Positions 46,163-58,400 of a stretch of 64,000 bases of DNA are shown here, piece by piece. The notes beneath the pieces were generated by a model. It ran no database searches. It was not told the origin of the DNA and was given only the letters and a program-made list of their open reading frames with translations. How positions within the stretch are numbered: position 1 is the stretch's first letter; every line of letters starts with the position of its first letter. Made by a program: the position numbers and the translations under genes. Origin of the DNA: Gordionus sp. m RMFG-2023 (Eukaryota; Nematomorpha; Gordioida; Chordodea; Parachordodidae); assembly GCF_954871325.1 (NCBI RefSeq), contig NC_088775.1, positions 3,831,475-3,895,474 on the forward strand. Reading direction: 5' to 3'.

Positions 46163-46331
46163 TAGTGTTGTCAAAAACGGCTAACCCTATATTTCTAGCC
46201 AAATATGCAAGCCTAGAGATTTTGCTAATACATGACAGAAAGGTTAGGACATCTATTAACGAAATCTCGATGCTTGAGTAATTTTTTTGGGTAAAATATT
46301 GGATTAGCCGTTTTTAAATATAGAGCCGTTT
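46163..46331. mobile_element. MITE family 1, complete short copy
   Basis: TAGTGTTGTCAAAAACGG at the left and GAGCCGTTTAACAACACTA at the right, with the family core between. Flanking 8-mers do not match, so either the insertion is old or the flanks have been rearranged. Confidence 0.8.
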
Positions 46332-47152
46332 AACAACACTATAGATGAAGCTCATCATCTTCATGATGAAATGGATTTTTATTTTGATACTTTTATACTT
46401 ATTTGAAGATATTTTTATTTTATTTTTCGCGATCTTTATATTTTTCCCTTAGAATTAAATTTATCCTGCCCTGCAGATTTATTAGTATACGACCTGGCAA
46501 GCCTGATTGTTAATCAGTTTTTTTAAACAAACTCATAATATATTTGAGGTCTTTTTGATTAGTGCTATATGATAATTTTAAATACAACTGTTCATATTAG
46601 GAAAGTTATAAACTTTAATTTAAAAAAATTATAGACAATCTTTGTCAAAATGATGTTGCAAACTATGTATAACATAATTTCCATGATGACAATGAAAAAT
46701 GAATGTTATTGAAAATCGTTGGGAGCCTGTGGGAATGGTTATAAATATCTAGTGTCCTAAAATATGAAATATTTTGCATTCCAGTTATCATGGCTAAAAA
46801 ACAATGAGCAGAGGTTTGTTCCCACCCCCTCCCCATAAAAAAATTATGGCTACGCCATTGCTACATTCATTAAAATATATTAAAGCACCTTAGCATATTA
46901 TATTTTAAAAATATCTCCGAAGAAATGTAAATATTATAACCGTTAGGGGGAGTTTAATCCATTGTATATTTATTTATACGTTTTTTATTTTATTGTATTA
47001 TATAATATTTCTGGAATTTTTTTTTAAAAAACTTTTTAATAGATATTATTTTTTTAAAAGAATTTTTGTAAATTTTGTAGTAATTATGTTGCCCTTATAG
47101 ATGTAGGAAAACGAATGTTATTTTTATTAACTAGTATTAAAATAATCGTAGG

Positions 47153-47364
47153 AAAGCCCGATTCAGGTCGATTTTAAAAAACGGCTTGATTAAGATCAAA
47201 CCAAAATAACATTATGTAAGCCTAAAGATTTTAGCTCATAGCTGACAGAAATAATTGGACATCTACTTGCCAAACCTCAATGCATACATAATATTATTTT
47301 AAGTAAAATCTAAATCGGGCCATTTTAAAAAATTGATATAAATCGGGCTTTTTAACAACACTGA
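47153..47364. mobile_element. MITE family 1 subfamily copy
   Basis: The core AACATTATGTAAGCC and GGACATCTACTTGCC, with a right end GGGCTTTTTAACAACACTGA. The left starts within AAGCCCGATTCAGG. Resembles 28530-28705 more than the main family. Confidence 0.65.
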
Positions 47365-47823
47365 GAAAATATTTTGGTTGTAAAAACTCGACTCTGTCTT
47401 TTAATATTATAAATATACATAATTTTGACCGTGAACTAATGACCTTTATTTCTAAAATTTTTTAAAAATATATTTATATAATTTTTTCTATTGCTTCTTA
47501 TAAACAAAAAACTTAATAGAATAAATTTAAAATGAAATTTGATGATTATTATATTATTATTTTTAGATATAATTATCTTCTGTTCTGTAAACCCAACCCT
47601 ATGGACAACACTTGAAAAAAATTTGGGGCCAGACGAGGCAAAATTATGTTTTTTAATATATTTATTGTATTCTGATATTTCATTGAAGGGATAATCCAAA
47701 AAGTATGTTTTAATTTAACGACTCAATTATAAATAGTTATTTATTTTGTTGTTAAACAACTTATATAGGACTTGTATTAAAAAAATCAAAAACCGTACCG
47801 GTATGGGCAACCTCAGTGCCATC

Positions 47824-48024
47824 TAGTGTTATTAGGCCCAATCCGTATCGATTTTAAATGACCCGAAAGATTATAACCAAAATAATAAGATTTAACTTAT
47901 AGATAGCATGAAGGCTTGGATATCACATCTATTTATCAAATCTTGATATTTACATAATATAGGTTTAAATTTTAATCGAGCCATTTTAAAAAATTCATCC
48001 AAATTTGGCATTTTAACAACACTA
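47824..48024. mobile_element. MITE family 1 copy with 8-bp target duplication
   Basis: Begins TAGTGTTATTAGGCCC and ends GGCATTTTAACAACACTA. Flanks GTGCCATC (47816-47823) and GTACCATC (48025-48032) agree at 7 of 8 positions, one of the clearest cases for a hAT origin of the family. Confidence 0.82.
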
Positions 48025-48393
48025 GTACCATCTGCAGAGCACTTAATTATGTCCGTTTTGAGGCCATCTGTTAATTTAAAAATTAATTACCCTTTTTAAA
48101 TATTTTTTAAAAAGTAATTACATAAAATTGCCTATTAAGAAAACCATGTATTTTCAAATAAAATTGAGAAGTATTTGTATACCAATTTTGGTTCATCAAA
48201 GAATTTAAATTTTAATATTTATTTTAATTAAACTTTTAATTTAAATATAATTTAGGTCAATAGTCGTAATTATGAATTTTCAAACTAGTTAAATAAATAT
48301 GTTTAATATAATTAATTCCGCTTACGAATTTAATATTTAATTAAATGACATTCCTTCGGAATTTAAATGTCACTGTAAACGTTTTCTAACCTC

Positions 48394-51300
48394 ATGTGGA
48401 CCCTGCTATCATTATTTATATCATGTTTACAATTATATCTTATTAATGCTTACGAATTCACGTTCGAATTGCCCGATAATAAAAAAAACTGCTATTTCAG
48501 GCTTATTGACAAAGGAACTGAATCAAAATTTGAATTTCAAGTAGAAATTTTATAATTATTATCATTAATTGATTTTATAAGAATTTTTAAAATTCTTACT
48601 TTAATAAAATTTATATTTCTTTTACTTTTTCTTAAAATTTAGTTAATAGCCATTAATGTGTTATTCTATGTTATATGAATATATATATTTTTAACCTAAT
48701 TTAAAGTTTTTAATAAAATATTATAATAAGTTATATAAAAATATTTTAAGGTGAGATTAGTATCTGCAAATGTAATTTACAATGTTTTAAATCAGTTTCT
48801 AATTTGCTCAACTGATCTTAAGCAAATATATAATTCTAATGCCTCCTTATTATAATTTTTTTATACAGGTTTTATTCTCTTATCAATATTCCAAGATATT
48901 TATGCATGGAAAGTTTTAATTTGTAATATAAGCATTTTTAATCAGGTAATTTAATATCGCTTTAGCCATCATATATATATATATATAAATGTATTGTAAC
49001 TGTTAACTGCATTTGTGTTTTTTTTAATAATCTAAATATTACTTATTTATCTATTAATACTGGCAATGTTAGCCTATTTTAAATAATAGAGAGTTACATA
49101 TATGGTGGTCAAAAAATATTTAATTGGTTAAATTAGATTTGGGTAAATCAGAGTTTCAATAAACAATAAAAAGTAATAACAATATTGATAATTATATTGC
49201 TCTAAGCCAAATAGTTTGCAATAGCAGGTTAAAAATAATATAAGGGATGGTTGTTTGGTATAAACATACTTGTGTATTATTTTAAGTCAAGCATTATGTA
49301 AAATGTAGCAATTTCCAAAACTGGTAAAGAAACAAGATTTAAATAATGAATATAATATTAATAAATTGACTAGTGATCTGCAAAGTGGAGTTTGGTTTAG
49401 TCTAAAATTATGGGCCTGGAAAAGGTTTTTGGGCCAGACAACTTATATATGTATTATATACTAGGCCTGAAGAACAAAATTTAGAATTTGACTAAATTAT
49501 CTCCTTACATTTCATAAAGAATATTATAGACTGGGTCAGATATTGACATACAAATTAATATTATAGACTGGGTCAGATATTGACATACAAATTTATATTA
49601 GAGGTAGGTTAACCAAATTTACAAGCCAGCAAATAAATTTATGGGTTGGGCTGACCAACCTGTCCTGAATAAGGCCCAACCTAACCAAGAAATTTATAAT
49701 GTATTTTAAATATCTTTTCAAATTAGGTTGTGGCTAGACATTATTTAAAAAATAGTAATTTAAATCAATTATCAATTGTTTTGGACCTTTTTTTGTAGAT
49801 CCCTAAAGTGTCATTTCAGACTATTTGACCAAGTATCAGTTTAAGACAAAATCCTACTGATGAAAGTTTACACATCACAAATGGCAGTTTAATCAATGTA
49901 AGTGAAGAGATCTCCATTTTATTCATTAATTACTTTTTAGCTTCATTTTTTTTTCTATTTGAAAAAAAAATGATATTAGGTTGGGGGTCTTCTATTTAGT
50001 ATCATTTGAATATGTATGTTTTATTTCAATAATATCCTACATTTCCATTTACGAGTTCCTTAAAGGGCAAGGTTTTTAAATCATTCCCACCATTCCTATA
50101 CTCTTGTCCTAAGAGGCACATGAACAACATAACATACACTAACAAAATATTTGTAAATGCAGTTTCCATTGGATATCCTTTAATTCAGGCTTATGTTAGA
50201 AACATGCTTTGTATTTATATTTTATTCATAAATAATTAATAGATTAAATCTAAAAACTGTTAAATTATTTATTTTGTACCCCTGCCTGAACCTGGTACTA
50301 TCAATGTTTATATTATTTTCTATTATGATATTTGAAAATTAAATATTAATATACACTAAAACCTGTCTTAATCAAAGTTGAGTTGAGACCCAGATTTTGG
50401 TCGTATTATGAAGTTTCCCGAATTATCAAGAGCACAATTTTGATAAGTTTTACTGTAATATAATAATGTATTGATCAATATCAATAGTATAGTTGGTTAA
50501 ATATTCAATTTTTTAGTTGACTAAAAAGCGGCTAATAAAAATTTTTAAAACTATCACTGCAGCTTCGAGTTTTTTTTTTTAAAAAAAATAAATATATTTA
50601 ACACAACTTCGAAGAAAGCAAAAATAACTTAACTTGTGTAACAATGTCTAATAAAATTTTCTTCAGCACGCGCCTCCATAAATTAAGACGATTTTTTAGC
50701 CATTATACCCAAAAAAACCCGAGTAGTGTCAATAAATATTGGTTAAATATTTAGAAGTAACGACCGATACAAATCGCCTTATCTCTGCTACTGTCTTTCC
50801 ATTTTTAAACATTTTCTCAAGGTGTAGTTTGGGATTTGGCTGCTTATTTTATATTTTTATTGCTATAAAGAAAAATTCGCTATGATCAAAAATCTTTACT
50901 TTTTTTTTTGATTCCATTTTGAAAGATTTTTTTTTGCATGAAAATTACAAAAAGATTTACTAATAAAAGATTATTTTTGGAAACGATTTTTGCACTGGTT
51001 AAAAAAAAAAAATAATATGTGTAATTATTTTGAAATTGCGACTTACACAAAAATTAATGTATATTTACCTTTTTTTTAAAATTAAATATTATACACATTA
51101 AAACTTGCTTAATAACGGGACCTTAGGGGCCAAATATTTTTTCTTAAATTAGACAGTCGCACAATTTTTGGTACTAAAAATTTTGGCCAAATTAGGGAGT
51201 TGCCCTAATTATAAATACCCCAAAATAAACAAGCTTTCACTATACGTAATAATTAAAGCAATATTTTTTTCCCCACATGATAACCTTTTTTTTTTGAATA

Positions 51301-52846
51301 TTTTAAAAAAGGGCCATACCTGCCCCCCTTTTCATTTTTTTTACGATACTCTTCTAATCATTTATATATTGTTTTAATTGAACGTTAAACCTCCTAGGTT
51401 ATTTCTGGCGGCAATTATGACGTGGACCTGACCATCAACGGCCCCGGAGAACGTGGCAAAGAGTTGGTCTTATTTTCCCTTCGCCAAAAACAATTCGAAT
51501 CCTTCAAATGGATCTCCAACATTTCTGGCGAGTACTCGGCCTGCTTCAACAACGAATTCTCTTCCTTCTCCCACAAAATAATTTACTTCGATTGGGTCAG
51601 CGGGGAGGAAGAAACCTTCGGCGGAAAACACCCCGGGCCAGTGAACCATCCGCTTACCATGGTACGCCCTTATATTTACGCGCACGCTCGAACGCTCCAG
51701 GGTATCGGATTTAAGCCGACCGATAAATACGGAATTCTAAATCCACTCTTGATTTTGAGATGGAATTAATGTCAATATCAGTAAGGATATCCCCCCCCCC
51801 TTACCCCTTAAAATTTATCATTAGAAAAGGGCGACATTTTAATTGTCTTTTTATTTCAAACTAATCTCATTTCTAATCCAATGCTCGAGGCGACTAAATT
51901 GATTTGAAAACAAAAGCGTTATTTTTAGCCTTCAAATACAAAAACACAAATGGATGAGCTACGCATGCTCGCTTTTGTTTTCAATTTTTCCCAGTCACGC
52001 TTAGCGAATGAGAGGGGTGGAGATTAGTAGAGTGAGATAAAGGAATTGTTTAATTTACTACCTTATACGCGTTGATAAGGTATCAAATCTAAAACTTAAA
52101 AAAAATATATTAAAAACGAAGCAGATCTTATTTTTATTATTATTTTCCTGGTGGCTATATAATTTTTAAATATTATTAATTTATTCATATCATTTGTTTG
52201 TATATATATATAAAATATATATATTTTTTTAATGGGGAAAGAAAATATTTAAAATTTCGTGCTTATTTTACTTTTAAATAAAAATTGGATCTATTGCTTA
52301 AGGTCTGGCTCAATCCGAGGAATTGTTTTTATTTGACCAACCCACCTCCCCCAGCTGTCCTCTTACTTACATAGATTCATCATTTAAGGGAGAGGGGCGG
52401 GGGTGTTTTGGAGAATAGGTTATTGCGTCTTTTTATAATTGGCTAGATAGTATTAATATTTAACAACTTCAGTAATTTTTGACCTGCAGCTAATAAAAAA
52501 GTTATTAGGCCATGGCTTGAAAGTATCTTATCAGAATCGGTAAAGATTTTTATAGCCATGCCCTATGGCTCCAGATATAACATGTAGCTTAAATAAACAT
52601 ATTTCGCGCTTAATATTTTTTAAGATGGAATCCGCTTCCGAGACAATCCACGATAACCTCAACGAGATAACCGAACATCAAACACATTACAAACTGAGCG
52701 AAGCATCGGGCCGGATATTCGGCGAAGAACTCAACAATCGGGTCACCGTATTATCCCTTTCCGAAACACTAGCTATACTCATCATAGGTGTTGGTCAGAT
52801 TGTCGTGCTCAGAAATTTCTTCACCGATAAGCAAGGGGGGAGATAG
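48394..52846 (+). CDS. TMED7: p24/TMED cargo receptor (TMED3/7 type), three exons
   Basis: Exons 48394-48540, 51398-51661 and 52625-52846, all joined in phase 0, encode 210 residues (family usually 200-235). Residues 1-19 are a signal peptide (MWTLLSLFISCLQLYLINA). A GOLD domain follows: YEFTFELPDNKKNCYF, FEFQVISGGNYDVDLTI, GEYSACFNNEFSSFSHKIIY, with the conserved cysteine pair. Exon 3 gives the helical region (MESASETIHDNLNE) and a membrane helix (ETLAILIIGVGQIVVL). The short cytoplasmic tail RNFFTDKQGGR keeps the FF motif used for COPII export but has no KK motif. p24 proteins cycle between ER and Golgi as hetero-oligomers and load GPI-anchored and other cargo. The closest relatives are the gamma class (TMED3/TMED7); which one is a judgement. 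Intron 1 (2.9 kb) contains a CpG-free block. Confidence 0.93.
49521..49594. repeat. Tandem duplication, unit 37 bp, two copies, in TMED intron 1
   Basis: The unit ATTATAGACTGGGTCAG followed by ATATTGACATACAAATTA is repeated directly with only one or two differences. It is followed by TTAGAGGTAGGTT, which may be a worn TAGAGG hAT end. Confidence 0.85.
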
Positions 52847-55417
52847 TAAGCCTATAATCGTGGAGTAGTTAGAACAATTGTTTTTTTTTACAATTATGAG
52901 TATTATACATGCGCATAATTTTTTTTTGTTGCCCCTTATCCAGGCTTTGGGTAAATTAAATAATATTAAGGGTTGCCCGAGGTTCAAATTTACTTAATTT
53001 TTTTTATTTGTTTTGTATCTAAAGAAGTATAGATTTAATGTATTTTTTCATTTATTAAATAGAAAATTTATCCCCTTTGTATATTTTCGGTTCTTTTATG
53101 GCAAAAAAACTAATATAAATTTTTTGGTCTCTTTGGCTTTGTTTGTGTAAAGGGTTCTAAAAAAATCTATCATTGTAATTTTGATCTGAGAATCCCCTCA
53201 TTCTAACTACATTTTCCCTTAGCTCAATCAATCCTTTATAATTTTGGTCAAATTTTTTTTTCTTCTTAGAACTTTCATTTATCATATTTATATTTATTAA
53301 TTTACCCTTATATTATTTAACTAGCCTAATATCGTGTGATTACTATAAAGTTCTAACTCAATTACGTTTGATTATATAAAAGAAATTATATTAGGGGTCC
53401 TCTTATCCCCATTCCATTCAACCCCACACCCTCTAATTTTTTTTAAACAAAAATTTTATATACGTAATCGATCGAAGAGTGGAAAAAACCTTATAATAAT
53501 TCGAGAGACTATATCTGCGAAAATCAATCTGTATAAATAAATATTATTTACTCGTTTTATACACTTTAAAAACATTCTTCATTTTATCCTGCGAGTCACG
53601 TGGTTTGACTCGTTTTAACAAACTACCTTATTTAATGTATGTTAGATAATATTAATTTTGATTTCATTATTCTAAATTTTTGTAATAATATTTTTATAAA
53701 AATATAATATCGCGGATTAATTCAAATAAATAAATTCAACTTTTTGTGTTTAGTTTGGAAAAAAAAACATTATCTTAATCGTAAAAAATTTTTTTTTTTA
53801 TGATCAGCTGATTTATCATCAAAGCTCTAATTCAATATAGCGCAAGATAGCGGTATGGTTAAGACCTACGAACGGACCGATCCTTAAAAACGATTTTATC
53901 CAGAAACCGGTTTTAACAAAAAATGCTACCGTTTTTGTAATAATGTTCGAGAAAGTTTGACGTTTTTCGGAAGGTTTATTTTAGAGATCCGCGCGACCTC
54001 ATGCGCCTAGCTAATTATATTCGGAGCGGTAAACATATGCAAAATATTTTTTTGATCGCTTAAAATTATTACCCGATTTCTGGTTTTTTTGCCGTAGAAT
54101 TATTTTTTCTATTGTTATTAATAAGAGCTTGAAAACCGGAAATAGAACAAAATTAAGAACCGAAAACCGAATCCCTTTTTTATAAAAGGAACCGAAACCG
54201 GAATCTGAAGAAAATATGTTTTTCAAAGTTTGGTTCTAAACAAGTTTTAAAGCTTACACCCGGTCAAGATTGGATGGACTGAAGACAGGACCATAATAAT
54301 TTTTTCAAAAACAAGCTTTACAATCGGCATTTTTGACCTTATCCAAGTGGAAAAAATTTGTCTAGAGGAAATAAAATATTATAATAAAGTTTGCGAAGGT
54401 ATACAAAGACCGAACCGGATAGTCCGGAATCGGTTTTTAAATTTTTATAACTTAAAAACCGGTCCGCCGATTTACTATGAGCGAGTAACATAAAATAATG
54501 ACTGGGTCGTACTTTTATATATTTGAAGTAAGTTTAAATGATAAAATTATTTTTCAAATTCATATATATTTGCTGTATTGGGATATGGAATACATGGGGA
54601 ATAAGGAATCCCTCGATTTTAAATCATTCAACCAGATGATATTTTCGATTTAATCGGAAATTTTATTCCACCATGTGTAGAGAACTTTCGTATAAATTTT
54701 GAACAAATTTCTCCCTAGACCTCTATTTAATTTATATATAAAAAATTCATATTGATAAATCAATATAAATAAAGGAGTTGTTCGAAATTTACGGTTGTTG
54801 TACTCGATACATGTCGAAATACATTTACACTATATAACTATATTTTGAAATACATTTCCGGTTAGATTCTTATAATTTAAAAATGGCCTTCAGCTTCCGA
54901 ATCACCAATGTCCATATCCCATCATAGATGTATATATACTACTAGATTGGAGATTTGTTTACCAAAAGTATCCATGCATAGATCAGCTGTAGCGCGATTT
55001 TGTGGTTTTGCACGTCGACTAATTGTATTTATTTTATCATTATATGAATGCACATTAAAGTCATTCATTCATTTAATCGAGGTGCAAACCACAAAAAATG
55101 GCGCTACAGCTGACTTCCTATGCATGGACACTATTAACCTCATTTAATAAATGAATCGCCAATCCTAATAGTTTATGTATACATCAGTGATCCCAATACG
55201 ACATATATTGTTCACACATATATTTACGCGTAATCATAATTTATTATCAAAAAAAAAATTACAACTCTCGCTAAATCGAAATCAAACAATATACATATTT
55301 TTTTTAAAAAAATAAGATACATATACAACTTGGGAAATAACATTTATTTTAAAAAAAAGTTACTTTTCTAATTCAACTCAAGTAAACATTTTCAGCAATG
55401 GATAAAAAAAAATTGTA
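52847..55417. other. Intergenic region between the convergent TMED and F-box genes
   Basis: No gene is seen. At 53850-54480 there are scattered CCGGTCCG/CGGACCG words that suggest a worn repeat. The inverted repeat at 54969-55131 is listed separately. No clear polyadenylation signal could be assigned to either gene. Confidence 0.5.
54969..55131. repeat. Inverted-repeat element (CCATGCATAG...CTATGCATGG)
   Basis: Arms of about 50 bp: CCATGCATAGATCAGCTGTA with GCGATTTTGTGGTTTTGCAC on the left, GTGCAAACCACAAAAAATGG with CGCTACAGCTGACTTCCTAT on the right, ending GCATGG. An open frame across it is incidental. Probable MITE, one copy seen. Confidence 0.75.
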
Positions 55418-58400
55418 TTAAGTGAAACACAATTTTCTATAATGGGTTAATAGCGGTAAGACGCTCGTGACGCAATTGCTTCTCGAACTCACTATGTGGT
55501 ATCTGTCGGCTCTTTCGAAGTTGGATTTCACCATTTCGTAATATTCCCCTTCAGCCAACACGAAGGATTTCAGTTTGCTGCATTTGGTTCTGAGATGATC
55601 GATAAATTTGCTAGATTTTTCGCTAAACCTCATTATATCTTTTTTTTTAAATGTATTACTTGAAATAATTAATTCATCACGAACTTAAGTAATAATAAAT
55701 GTCACATTTTTTTTCCCCAAAAAATTTTCCGTATTCTGTTTTCCCTGGAGAGTATATCGTCAGAATAATATTTCCTGAACCTCGAATTTTAAATAAAGAA
55801 TTATTTGCAATAATGACAGAGTCCATTGCAAAATGTGGTACAATAAATATTCAAAGATGGCTGGTTTTAAAAGCCCAAAATGTTTTTATTTGCCTTAAAT
55901 TTAATAAACTATATTTCCTATTACAATTACAATAAATCTGAATTTCGACAATTGCAAATTATAAAAATCTTATAATTTATTAAATTTTAAGGCAGCTAAA
56001 ACATATTGGGATTTTAAGATGAGAATGGCAATTGACAAAAGTATTTGTAATAATGACACTGTCCATTGCAAATGTGCTACAATAAATATTCAAAAATGGC
56101 TGACTATGTTATGAAGTAATATTTCCATTACCATTCACTTTTTTAAAGCCCAATTTTATCTCCCTTAAATTACATAAACTATATACATATAATATAATAT
56201 CAATAGAAAATGCATACCCGCTTAAGAAGCAATATATGCTTTAGTAAAAATAAACCGGACTAAAATATATTTTTGGGAATAAAGAGGGGTAGGGTAAATA
56301 TATGTATATATTGCTGTTCGCATTTTTTTAAGGTTTGACTTTGAAGAGTACAGAAGGAAAATGATTTATTTGGACAGGAAATATCGAGGATTAGAAGTTA
56401 GGGGAGTAAAACGTATAATAAATAATATAAAAAGTAAGAAAGTGTGATTGAAAAAAAAGAACCTTTAAAAAAATGCTATGATTTGGTAAGTGATAGTAAT
56501 AGCGGGTGTGGACAAAAATACCCGGACAAAAATACCCCAATTTTACACCTTTTTTGAAACGTTTAAATTTATTTTATTTTTTTGACAAAAATGTGGATAT
56601 TTTTGTCCAGGACATTTATATCCGTTATTATTATTATTTTTTTGCAATAATAAGATTCACGATTTAAAAAAAAAAATTGAATTTATATAGAATATTATTA
56701 ATTATTATTACCAGAATCCCATTGTATTTCTAGTTCCTCGATGTCTGAACAATTTTGGGCTATGAGTTCTATATATTGATCGATATGTACCTTGGAATGG
56801 ATCTTTTGACAGCACTCATTCGGAATTCCGATTATTAATATCCTTTATAATTGTTAATATAAAAGCGGGAGTTATTAGAGTGATAACTATATCACTCGAC
56901 TGAGATTAATCCTGCATTCACAGTAGATGCCATTAACGGAGTTAGACGGTTTGGTCTTATAGATCTTAGACCTGAACAAGATCGATCTTTTTTACGGTCC
57001 CGACCGGTCTTATATTAATATTTAAGTTTGCTTTACTATTCGATTAATTCGTGTATTTTAATGCTATTTTCTTAGAGGAGTTATTTTAGTTTTTGTGAAT
57101 TTTTTTTTAGTTAATTTTTATTTTGTAATATGAAACCCATAAGTATAGTTCCCACAATGAAACAAGAATTAAATTAGAAAAAGGTGCCACGTGATTTAAC
57201 ATCTTGATCGAGTTCTTGGAATTTTTGTAGAGAATATTACTTAAATTGTCGTTCACATTTAATTACTCAAATGAATGATAATAAAGTCGGACCTGCAATT
57301 TCTGAGCAAAGGCAATACCGAAGTCCAAAAGGCTTCCAACAGATCATACATTCCGGAAAGATCTAAGCCAGTTAAATTGGGACCACATCTTTTGATTAAT
57401 TTTACGAGTAAAGGCTCGCCCAGGTTCTGACACCAGGAAAGATTGAGAGTCTTAATTCTTTGGAAATCAAACGTCTCAACTAACGGCCCCATGGCCTTTT
57501 TTTTTTAAAAAAAGGACAAAATTAATTTACTATAGTGTCACACTCACAAAATTTTGAAAAAAATCAGGACCGAACTTTAAAATAGTGATGGGCTAAAAAA
57601 AATTATTATTTATATGAGCAGTTACGTCATCCTTGAGTCTTTGAATATTAGAAGCGGCAAAGTATTTTAAATGTTTTAATTTGAGGAGCAAGAGAGCGAC
57701 AGTTTTGCCACTAATTTCCGTTAAGGAAATATCCAGTTCCTGTATCGCCGTATTTTCCCAAGAGACTGCCCGAACATATTCATCGGTTATCCCTTTTTTT
57801 AATGATGAGAATAAATATTATACGAATCATCAGAATGAGAAATATGATTGGCATTTATTTCCGGTCTTTTAAAAATCAAAACCCCGGTCTTTTCCGATCT
57901 TTTTAAATTAAGACCTACTTTGGGATTCACCCGGACCGTAACATAGTAAATAAGATAGATATATTTCTTGGGAAGCACAATTAGATAGAAAATAATTAGT
58001 TAAAAACGGTTCATTTAGATATTTAAAAAAAACCAGTATAATTTAAAAAAAAATATAATGGAATTTTTCCATCAGCTGATGTTCAAAACGAGGGTATTTA
58101 TTCATTAACCCTAGTCACCGGTAGTAAGATACAATAAAAATAGGGAACGCAATAGAAAGAGTGGTTGATGTAGTTTTTTTTTTAAAAACCTGTCTTTTCT
58201 AGCAGTAGGCATTTGAGTTTTTTGCAACGTTGAATCAAAATTTTCAACGAAGAACCCTTGAATTTGGTGCAGAAGTCTAGGCATAAGCATTCCAAGTGAA
58301 CGCAATTCGTAGAAAGTAGTTCCACGTGCATATCCTCCAGAAATTTGATCCCATAACTAAAGTTATTTGTTAGAATTTAGGAAAAAATATTACAGTTAGG

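Noticed and set aside
51470-51685. 71-codon open frame on the - strand
   Set aside because: Antisense shadow of TMED exon 2.
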